Shown: positions 30,792 to 37,339 of the stretch, one piece after another | How the letters are laid out: each line of letters starts with the position of its first letter | Position numbering within the stretch: the stretch's first letter is position 1 | Assembly (NCBI GenBank): GCA_000432135.1 | Contig: HF990638.1 | Coordinates: 1 to 37,339 of the forward strand | From: Firmicutes bacterium CAG:124 | Lineage (GTDB): Bacteria > Bacillota > Clostridia > Oscillospirales > Oscillospiraceae | Reading direction: 5' to 3' | DNA: 37,339 bases | Translations under genes and position numbers: made by a program | The notes under the pieces: generated by a model | Seen by the model: the letters and a program-made list of their open reading frames with translations, nothing else | Told to the model about the DNA's origin: nothing | Databases searched by the model: none

Positions 30792-32999
30792 ATGAAGAAA
30801 CTGATTGCACTTCTGCTGGCGGCATGCCTGATGCTGGGCCTTATGACCACAGCGTTCGCAGCAGACGAGAAATCCAACGACATTGTGATTCTGTACACCA
30901 ACGACGTGCACTGCGCCGTTGACGACAACATCGGCTATGCCGGTCTGGCTGCTTACAAAAAGGAGATGCAGGCCGCGTATAACTACGTTGCGCTCGTTGA
31001 TTGCGGCGACTCCGTGCAGGGCGACGTCATCGGCACGCTGTCCAAGGGTGAATATCTGGTCGATATTATGAATGAAGTCGGCTATGATTTTGCTTCCTTC
31101 GGCAACCACGAATTTGACTACACCCTGCCGCAGCTTCAGAAGCTGATTGACAAGGCCAAGTATCAGTACCTGTGCTGCAACCTGACCTACACAGGCAAGG
31201 ACGGCAAGGGTCTGACCGGCTACAAGGCGTATGAGATCAAGACCTACGGCGATATCAAGGTCGCGTTCGTCGGCATCGATACGCCCGAATCCTTCACCAA
31301 GTCCACCCCGACCTACTTCCAGGACGCCAACGGCAATTTCGTCTACTCCTTCGCGGAGGGCAACAAGGGCGCTGACCTTTATAACAAGGTGCAGGAAACC
31401 GTTGACGCTGCCAAGAAGGACGGCGCGACCTACGTTGTCGCCCTTGCACATCTGGGCGTTGACGAATCCTCCGAGCCGTGGCGCTCGACCGACCTGATCG
31501 CAAACACCACCGGCATCGACGCCGTGCTCGACGGCCACTCCCATTCCACCATTGCCATGGAGCTGGTCAAGAACAAGGACGGCAAGGAGATCCCCCTGTC
31601 CTCCACGGGCACGAAGCTCGTCAACATCGGCAAGCTGACCATCTCCAACGGCGTGTTCACCACGGAGCTTGTCTCCGACTATGCTGCCAAGGACGATACG
31701 GCCGACGCGTTTGTCAAGTCCATTCAGGAAAAGAATGAAGCCCTTGTCAACACCGTTGTCGCCAGAACCTCCGTCGACCTGACCACGAAGCGCGCCGACG
31801 GCACCCGCGCAATCCGCAACCGCGAAACCAACCTCGGCGACCTCTGCGCCGACGCGTACCGCGCCGTTTCCGGCGCTGACATCGCCCTCGTCAACGGCGG
31901 CGGTATCCGTGCCGATATCCCCGCAGGCGATATCACCTACGGCCAGATCATCAAGGTCCATCCGTACGGCAACGCGCTCTGCGTCGTCGAGGCGACCGGT
32001 CAGGAAATCATCGACGCGCTCGAATGGACGGCCCGCAACACCATGTCCACCTACTCCGACGGGGAGAACTCCGTTGGTGAAATGGGCGGCTTCCTGCAGG
32101 TTTCCGGCCTGAAGTACACCATCGACACCACGGTCAAGTCCTCTGCAAAGGGCGACGACAAATCCATGTTCGTCTCCGTCGACGGCGCGTACCGCGTCAA
32201 GAACGTCAAGGTCCTGAAGAACGGCAAGTATGTCGATATTGATCCGAAGGCTACATACACGCTCGCGTCCCACAACTATATGCTCAAGGATTCCGGCGAC
32301 GGCATCAATATGTTCGCGGACAACAAGCTGCTGCAGGATTCCGTCATGCTGGACAATCAGGTTCTGATCAACTACATCAAGGACAGCCTGGGCGGCATCG
32401 TTCCCGCAACCTATGCTGCTCCGCAGGGCCGCATCACGGTCATTGCCACCCCGTACACCGACGTGCTCGACGGCAACTGGGCGGTTGAGGCTGTCAACTA
32501 TGTCACAGACAAGAACTTCATGAAGGGCCTGAGCGAAACGACCTTTGGCCCGAACGGCGCTCTGACCCGCGGTATGCTTGTAACGGTCCTGTACCGCATG
32601 GCCGGTTCTCCTGAGGTGACCGGTAAGGTCAGCGAGAAGTTCACCGACTGCACGGACGGCAGCTGGTACGCGGACGCCGTTCTGTGGGCAAGCGCGAACA
32701 AGATCGTCGACGGCTATGAAGACGGCACCTATAAGCCCACCAAGGCCATCAGCCGTCAGGAAATGGCAAAGGTCCTCTACGGCTATGATAAGATCGGCGG
32801 CAAGACCGCCGATGGCATCACCGAGAAGCTCACCTACACCGACGTTGACGCGATCGGCGAATGGGCGCTCGAATCCGTCACCTACTGCACCGCCGCCGGT
32901 TATCTGGCAGGCTCCAACGGGGCCTTCAACCCGAAGGGCACTGCGACCCGCGCAATGGGAGCAAAGGTGCTCATGAACATGACCAAGGAAGCGGCATAA
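30792..32999 (+). CDS. Secreted 5'-nucleotidase/metallophosphoesterase with three SLH domains
   Basis: Extracellular enzyme removing phosphate from nucleotides, 735 residues. The signal peptide ends at AFA. The N-terminal metallophosphoesterase domain has YTNDVH, VDCGDSVQG, GNHEFD, AHLGVD and DGHSH. The 5'-nucleotidase C-terminal domain has RNRETNLGDLCADAYR and NGGGIRADIPAG. Three SLH repeats (from about residue 553: DVLDGNWAVEAVNYV, then FTDCTDGSWYADAVLWA, then TDVDAIGEWALESVTYC) anchor it to the cell wall. The ribosome site AGGGAGG lies 6 bases before the ATG. It is a single-gene unit ended by the hairpin at 33011-33049. The role is likely phosphate and nucleoside scavenging. Codon use here is the most biased in the window, hinting at high expression. 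Confidence 0.95.
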   Translation: MKKLIALLLAACLMLGLMTTAFAADEKSNDIVILYTNDVHCAVDDNIGYAGLAAYKKEMQAAYNYVALVDCGDSVQGDVIGTLSKGEYLVDIMNEVGYDFASFGNHEFDYTLPQLQKLIDKAKYQYLCCNLTYTGKDGKGLTGYKAYEIKTYGDIKVAFVGIDTPESFTKSTPTYFQDANGNFVYSFAEGNKGADLYNKVQETVDAAKKDGATYVVALAHLGVDESSEPWRSTDLIANTTGIDAVLDGHSHSTIAMELVKNKDGKEIPLSSTGTKLVNIGKLTISNGVFTTELVSDYAAKDDTADAFVKSIQEKNEALVNTVVARTSVDLTTKRADGTRAIRNRETNLGDLCADAYRAVSGADIALVNGGGIRADIPAGDITYGQIIKVHPYGNALCVVEATGQEIIDALEWTARNTMSTYSDGENSVGEMGGFLQVSGLKYTIDTTVKSSAKGDDKSMFVSVDGAYRVKNVKVLKNGKYVDIDPKATYTLASHNYMLKDSGDGINMFADNKLLQDSVMLDNQVLINYIKDSLGGIVPATYAAPQGRITVIATPYTDVLDGNWAVEAVNYVTDKNFMKGLSETTFGPNGALTRGMLVTVLYRMAGSPEVTGKVSEKFTDCTDGSWYADAVLWASANKIVDGYEDGTYKPTKAISRQEMAKVLYGYDKIGGKTADGITEKLTYTDVDAIGEWALESVTYCTAAGYLAGSNGAFNPKGTATRAMGAKVLMNMTKEAA

Positions 33000-33010
33000 G
33001 CGATACCCCC

Positions 33011-33049
33011 AACCCGCCCCTGTCATGCGCCGCATGACAGGGGCGGGTT
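33011..33049 (+). terminator. Terminator of the nucleotidase gene
   Basis: A perfect 18-bp stem (5' arm 33011-33028, loop GCC, 3' arm 33032-33049) ending in TTTTCTG. Confidence 0.85.
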
Positions 33050-33100
33050 TTCTGTGCGCCCCAAGCGCCCATTCCCCGCGAAAAGACACGCAAAAAACAG

Positions 33101-33129
33101 TAGACTTTTTCCTGCGCCTGCTGTATGAT
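33101..33129 (+). promoter_or_regulatory. Promoter of the DUF4430 locus
   Basis: TAGACT, a 17-base spacer and TATGAT; transcription would start near 33136, just ahead of the riboswitch. Confidence 0.6.
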
Positions 33130-33149
33130 AAAGGCGAAAAAAATAGCAT

Positions 33150-33373
33150 AACGAAGATGTGTAGCTGCGTCTTGCCGGGGTGTTCGGCAGGGGGCGGCGA
33201 AAAAGGAATGGACCTACTCGAAAGAACTGTGCGCGAGAGGGCCGCTCCGAAGCGCGAAAGCGCCGGGCCGAAAGGCAGCCATTGCGGGAAACCGTGAGAA
33301 GGTAGGAGCAGCACGCGGGCGGAAAGCCGCCCAGATCGCAAGTCAGGAGAATTGCTGTCTTCGGTTGGAACTG
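33150..33373 (+). promoter_or_regulatory. Divergent cobalamin riboswitch upstream of the DUF4430 gene
   Basis: The leader carries worn cobalamin-riboswitch boxes in the right order: AAGGAAT (33203-33209), ACTGT (33226-33230), the pair GCCATTG (33278-33284) and GAGAAGG (33296-33302), and AGTCAGGAGA (33341-33350). Several stable helices with GNRA or AAAG loops fill the gaps: GCGC-GAAA-GCGC, GCC-GAAA-GGC, and GGGCGG-AAAG-CCGCCC. The canonical GGTGNAANTCC box is not recognisable, so this is a variant. A terminator follows at 33377-33413. The B12-binder-like domain of the gene behind it supports the call. Confidence 0.65.
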
Positions 33374-33376
33374 CGA

Positions 33377-33413
33377 ACACCGGATCCGTCTGCGGGTCGG
33401 GTGTTTTTGTTTT
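33377..33413 (+). terminator. Riboswitch-associated terminator before the DUF4430 gene
   Basis: An 11-position stem with one mismatch and one G-U pair (ACACCGGATCC and GGGTCGGGTGT), then TTTTTGTTTT. It ends 6 bases before the ribosome site, as expected for transcriptional control. Confidence 0.75.
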
Positions 33414-33428
33414 GCACTGGGAGGCTCT

Positions 33429-36400
33429 ATGAGAAAGCTTTGGACGATACGCTGGTTCCGTGTTCTGCTCGGCGTGGTGCTGACGGCGGCGCTGCTTGCG
33501 CCGGTCGTGCTCCCTGCGCTGCAGATGCAGCGGCAGGAGCCGGAAAACCCGATCCGAAAGGAGAATATCCAGCCGGTGCGCCGACTGAGCTTTGGCGACG
33601 GAGACGGCGGCACGCTTGCCGCCGCGCCGCTTACGCAGGAAACCGGAACAGGCGGCAGCCAGTCCGGGCAGGAGCAGAATCCTGAACAGCCGCCGGAGGA
33701 GCAGACCGGCGAGAACGTGCCCGAGCAGCTGCCTGAGCAGCCCCGATCCGACCCGGAGCCGCAGCCCGGCCAGGAATCCGGCGAGCAGCCCGGTGAGAGG
33801 ACCGACGGCCAGCCGGACGACGCCGGAGACGAGACGCAGCCCGACGCACTCGACCTTGGCCTCGTACTCACCTGGTACCGCTACGGCGGGGAGCGCTATC
33901 GCTCACTCTGCCCGTCGGATACGACCGTGCGGCAGGACGTGCGCACTGCGCAGCTGCCCGATGGAAAGCTGCGCTATGAGCTGGAGCTGCGCGGCCTCGA
34001 CGCGGTCGATTCCCAAATTACCAACGTAGAGATTTCGGAAAACAACGGCGCATTTGCACCGGCGGACGAACGCGGCAGCATTGCCATGCAGGTCGGCCCG
34101 CAGGGCGAGGACAGCTACTATACGCTCCGCGTGCAGGCAGTCTGCACGCACGTGCTGGAGGACGGAGCACGGCAGGAGCAGGAGACGGAATTCTGCTTCG
34201 TGCTGATCTATTCCGACGAGCTTGATTTGGAAGCGCAGCTGCTATGGACGCTTGCAGGCGGCGGTACGGCCAGCCTGCGCTGCCAGCCCGGAAGCCGGGC
34301 CGCGTGCACGGTAAGAAACGACGAGCTGGAAGAAAATCTTCTGCGCTACAGCTTCCGTCTGGGCGGGCAGAGCGCCGAGGATGCAAAGCTCCTTTCCATT
34401 GCATACAGCGCCGCAAACGGACAGAGCGGGGTACTGGACGCAAATGGTGGCGCGCTCACGCTGCAAAGCGGCGCGGACGGCAAAAACGCCTATACCATTT
34501 CCATGCTTACCGAGGTAACGAGCGGCGGCCGGACCCGGCAGCTGACGTTCACCTTCCTTCTGGAGTGGCGGGAGGAGCAGGACCTCCGCCTGAGCCTCGT
34601 CTGGATGAAAAACAGCACCGAGGCGCAGAGTATCGTCTGCGAGCCCGGCGACCGTGCCTCCGCCGAGATCCGCCGCACCGAGCTGAAGCTCGGCGAATTC
34701 AGCTACCAGCTCCAGCCGGATGGCCGGGATGCGGCGCAGATGACCATCACCTCCGCCAGCCTTGCCGCAGAGGGCGGCACGGCGCAGACGCTTGCCGTCC
34801 CGGACGGCAGCACCGTCCTGCGCATCCCGGACGGCGCCGCGTCGATCAAATATACCCTGACCGTGCAGGCCCGCTATCAGAAAAGCGACGGAAGTCTCAA
34901 AAACCTGACGTTTACCTATGTCCTCCGCTATTCCGGCGACGTGAGCCTTGAACTGCGCTATACACTGCTGAACGGGACACAGACCGCGATCCGCTGTGCG
35001 AACGGGCAGAACAAAACGGCACAGACGGTCTACAGTGACGAGGTAACGGACGGCGTTCTTGCCTATACGCTGGCGCTGACCGGCGGCGATGCGGCCAGCG
35101 GCGTCGAGATCAGCGACGTTTCCTGTTATCAGTCCGGCAGCGGCAAGACAAAGGCGCTCGGCTCCGACGAATCCGGTCAGATCGAACTGCTGGTCAACGA
35201 AGACGGCAGCGAGGGCGAGAATACCTTCACCATAACGGCAAAATCCGAGGCAGGAGAACAGTATACCTTCAAAATCAACGTCCCCTATAAGCTGCGCGGC
35301 GACGGGACCGTCAAGATCGAGACGAATCTGACCGACGGCCAGAAGGTCATGAACGGAACGAACATCACCCTGACCGTGACCGCATGGAGCGAAAAGGAGG
35401 ACGGCACTCTGATCGCGCAGATGACTGCCTCGGACGTCGTCGTGACGCTGGACGGCGAGGTGCAGCGCAGCTACGGCTCGTCGGGCGGCAGACTGCAATA
35501 TACGCTTGTGCCGGAGAACCCGGCGGAGGGCGACGAAAACGAGCATACGCTGGTCATCACCTGCGAGGACACCTACGGCAACAAGGACGTGCTCACGCTG
35601 ACGCTTCTGGGCGAACGCTCCCGCAAGGGCGAACCCATTGGCCACGCGACGATCTACATCGACATGACGGTGCTGGGCCTCGGCGTGACTGCGCCGCTCA
35701 GCTACGAGGTGCTTTCCGGCGAACCCGCGTCCTACAGCGTGGCAAAGGCCGTCTGGGGCTATGATGCGGGCGACCCGTTTGGAACAGCCGCAAACACCTT
35801 CGGCTGGCCAAGCTCCGAGACCGCTTTTACCGGCAGCTACGACGATAACTTTTATATTGCCCGACTTGGCGACGGGACCAATATGGCCGCCCGCTCCAAT
35901 GCGCTGCGCGGCAGCTGGTCCAGCTACGGCTCGGACCGTGAATCCGTCCTTGCCGCCATTGACGGCGTCTTCGGCGAAAACTCAGCCTATGCCGCGCTCT
36001 GGCGCAGCATCTATCTGGCGGGCATCAGTCTGAACGGCTGTCATAACACCTCCGTCGGAGAGTTTGACTTCACAAACGGCTCCGGCTGGCTGTATTCAAT
36101 CGGCGGCGGAACCTATTATCCGACTACGAGTCTTGCTGATTACGAATTGCAGGACGGCGACGTGCTGGTGCTGCGCTATACGCTGGCCTATCAGCGCGAC
36201 GTCAGCAGCGCCGATCAGGAAAACGCGTTCTGCGTGTCCATGCTCAACGGTTCGATGAACATCTCGCACAAGTGGCAGACCGTCACCGGTGCGGACGGCG
36301 CAGAGCAGACCGTCTGCACCAGCTGCGGCAAGCTCCGCGCGTGCGAGCACCCGCAGACGGAATACCGCGAGACAGAGGACGGAACGATGTGCTACGAATT

Positions 36401-37151
36401 CTGCCTCAAGTGCCAGAAGTCCGTCACAGAGCCGGAGGCGCACGACTGGCAGATCGAGCAGATCGAGCAGAATGACGAGCAGCACCGCAAGATCTGCTCC
36501 CGCTGCAAAAAAGAGGTCGAAGAAGGTCATCGCTTTGAATTTATAGAGGACACCGCCACCTGTGAGCAGGCGGGCGAGAAGCTCTCCCGGTGCCTGGACT
36601 GCGGCTATGAAAAGCACGAGCCGTCTGAGAAGCTCAACCATACGCCCGTGATCCAGCACAACGAACAGGAGCACTGGGAGGAATGCGAGATCTGTCACGC
36701 GGAGATCGAGGGCACGCGCGGCGAGCACCGCTACGAATGGGACGACGGCCTGCGGGATTGGGTCTGCACCTGCGGCTATACCCATACGGAGCTTTGCAAT
36801 GGAACGCTGGAGGCGATTGAAGCCCTGTGCACGTGCAGCCATGAGACGGCCCGGTGCAGCCTGTGCGGCAAAACGTTTGAGCGCGACGCGCCCGGCGCGT
36901 TTGAGTACCCGCACAGCTATGAGATCGTCCTGGCCGAATGCACGTGCAGCCTTGAGGTAAAGCGCTGCGTGTACTGCGGCGACAAAACAGAGCAGCCGGG
37001 CACATACGAGAACTATCCGCACAGCTATGAAAACGGCTTCTGCCGCTTCTGCGGCGCGCCGGAGCCAGTCACTCCCGGCCCAGACCCGGATCCAAATCCC
37101 GACCCCGGCCCGGAGCCTGATCCGGGCACGGAGGAAGGCCCAGAGGAATAA
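33429..37151 (+). CDS. Giant surface protein with DUF4430 (transcobalamin-like) domain and Cys-rich tail
   Basis: A 1240-residue exported protein. Start ATG 33429 has GGGAGG at 4 bases. An N-terminal anchor helix (about 8-31) and a Pro/Glu/Gln-rich spacer (about 60-138) lead to four tandem beta-domains starting near 141, 265, 383 and 505. Each opens with a strand such as LDLGLVLTW or LDLEAQLLW and holds a DA or DAAQ turn. A further beta segment ends near 735. The DUF4430 domain (about 739-925) includes EFDFTNGSGWLYSIGGG and YELQDGDVLVLRYTLA, the pattern shared with the C-terminal domain of transcobalamin and intrinsic factor. The tail (950-1215) carries about nine CxxC knuckles, resembling tandem zinc ribbons, and ends in Pro-Asp repeats. 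Together with the riboswitch this suggests surface corrinoid capture. It is followed by moxR. Confidence 0.88.
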   Translation: MRKLWTIRWFRVLLGVVLTAALLAPVVLPALQMQRQEPENPIRKENIQPVRRLSFGDGDGGTLAAAPLTQETGTGGSQSGQEQNPEQPPEEQTGENVPEQLPEQPRSDPEPQPGQESGEQPGERTDGQPDDAGDETQPDALDLGLVLTWYRYGGERYRSLCPSDTTVRQDVRTAQLPDGKLRYELELRGLDAVDSQITNVEISENNGAFAPADERGSIAMQVGPQGEDSYYTLRVQAVCTHVLEDGARQEQETEFCFVLIYSDELDLEAQLLWTLAGGGTASLRCQPGSRAACTVRNDELEENLLRYSFRLGGQSAEDAKLLSIAYSAANGQSGVLDANGGALTLQSGADGKNAYTISMLTEVTSGGRTRQLTFTFLLEWREEQDLRLSLVWMKNSTEAQSIVCEPGDRASAEIRRTELKLGEFSYQLQPDGRDAAQMTITSASLAAEGGTAQTLAVPDGSTVLRIPDGAASIKYTLTVQARYQKSDGSLKNLTFTYVLRYSGDVSLELRYTLLNGTQTAIRCANGQNKTAQTVYSDEVTDGVLAYTLALTGGDAASGVEISDVSCYQSGSGKTKALGSDESGQIELLVNEDGSEGENTFTITAKSEAGEQYTFKINVPYKLRGDGTVKIETNLTDGQKVMNGTNITLTVTAWSEKEDGTLIAQMTASDVVVTLDGEVQRSYGSSGGRLQYTLVPENPAEGDENEHTLVITCEDTYGNKDVLTLTLLGERSRKGEPIGHATIYIDMTVLGLGVTAPLSYEVLSGEPASYSVAKAVWGYDAGDPFGTAANTFGWPSSETAFTGSYDDNFYIARLGDGTNMAARSNALRGSWSSYGSDRESVLAAIDGVFGENSAYAALWRSIYLAGISLNGCHNTSVGEFDFTNGSGWLYSIGGGTYYPTTSLADYELQDGDVLVLRYTLAYQRDVSSADQENAFCVSMLNGSMNISHKWQTVTGADGAEQTVCTSCGKLRACEHPQTEYRETEDGTMCYEFCLKCQKSVTEPEAHDWQIEQIEQNDEQHRKICSRCKKEVEEGHRFEFIEDTATCEQAGEKLSRCLDCGYEKHEPSEKLNHTPVIQHNEQEHWEECEICHAEIEGTRGEHRYEWDDGLRDWVCTCGYTHTELCNGTLEAIEALCTCSHETARCSLCGKTFERDAPGAFEYPHSYEIVLAECTCSLEVKRCVYCGDKTEQPGTYENYPHSYENGFCRFCGAPEPVTPGPDPDPNPDPGPEPDPGTEEGPEE

Positions 37152-37166
37152 ACAGGAGGAACACAG

Positions 37167-37339
37167 ATGCAGGAAAAAATCAAGGAAATTTTAGACCAGA
37201 TCGAAACCGTGATCGTTGGCAAGAACGAGGTCATGGAGCGTATCCTGATGGCGATTCTGGCGGGCGGTCATGTGCTGATGGAGGACGTGCCGGGCGTTGG
37301 AAAAACGACGACGGCCATGACGTTCGCGCGCGTGCTGGG
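37167..37339 (+). CDS. MoxR-family AAA ATPase, N-terminal part (cut by window end)
   Basis: The first 57 residues of an AAA+ ATPase, with the Walker A motif in EDVPGVGKTTTAMTFAR and the preceding MILMAILAGGHVL-type helix typical of MoxR proteins (IVGKNEVMERILMAILAGGHVL). AGGAGG lies 7 bases before the ATG, and the gene starts 15 bases after the DUF4430 stop, so both share the riboswitch-controlled transcript. MoxR genes are usually followed by DUF58 and transglutaminase-like genes that help mature exported or metal-loaded proteins; those would lie beyond the window. Confidence 0.93.
   Translation, partial: MQEKIKEILDQIETVIVGKNEVMERILMAILAGGHVLMEDVPGVGKTTTAMTFARVL

Noticed and set aside
30672..33380. 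A 902-codon open frame on the minus strand
   Set aside because: Complement of the SLH nucleotidase and riboswitch region; Val/Asp/Gly-rich translation with no domain.
1..37339. tRNA, rRNA or CRISPR sequences
   Set aside because: No cloverleaf with a CCA end, no rRNA segment and no regularly spaced direct repeats were noticed; a tRNA scan was not possible by eye at full sensitivity.

Overview
The window reads as chromosome of a GC-rich, Gram-positive gut-type Clostridium relative (Bacillota, probably Oscillospiraceae-like). The grounds are strong AGGAGG-type ribosome binding sites, sigma-A promoters, SLH-anchored surface proteins, LAAC-type lipoproteins, a DUF1846 protein, YitT and DUF4430 proteins, and intergenic palindromes typical of that group. 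No rRNA, tRNA or CRISPR array was seen. The assignment is inferred from gene content only.

Layout. 1-2.3 kb: a large serine recombinase whose catalytic domain carries an internal 39-residue duplication, then a decayed signal-peptide/SLH gene. 2.4-5.5 kb: a secreted lipoprotein serpin, a cytoplasmic GH13 glycosidase and a small PspC-domain protein. 5.6-7.4 kb: a DAACS symporter and a stand-alone OadG-type subunit. 7.5-7.9 kb: an orphan cobalamin riboswitch with its own promoter and terminator and no gene behind it, followed by a short structured tail and a second terminator. 7.9-11.9 kb: an NahK-like sugar kinase, a MITE-like element with TA flanks, and an operon of a small membrane protein plus a CtpC-like metal P-type ATPase. 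12.0-15.1 kb: a lipoyl island (LplA, free lipoyl domain, LipA, second LplA), the last LplA frameshifted by a 31-bp quasi-palindromic insertion.

15.3-17.3 kb: a RACo-like ASKHA protein with an unknown partner. 17.4-24.4 kb: a degenerate transglutaminase-like lipoprotein, a YitT protein and topoisomerase IV-type ParC and ParE, the last two split by 560 bp of palindromes. 24.6-28.8 kb: a three-gene operon (DUF1846, membrane-anchored GH3, CapA-like). 28.9-30.6 kb: cysK with a long folded leader, and a DUF5662 gene. 30.8-33.0 kb: a secreted 5'-nucleotidase with three SLH domains. 33.1-37.3 kb: a second, divergent cobalamin riboswitch leading a 1240-residue surface protein with a DUF4430 (transcobalamin C-terminal-like) domain, and the start of a MoxR ATPase.

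The unifying theme is corrinoid and cofactor handling: two B12 riboswitches, a B12-binder-like surface protein and a corrinoid-activator-like ASKHA protein, beside a self-contained lipoylation cassette. The most unusual elements are the orphan B12 riboswitch whose read-through RNA shows two identical UCCCCC hexaloops, and the DUF4430 locus.
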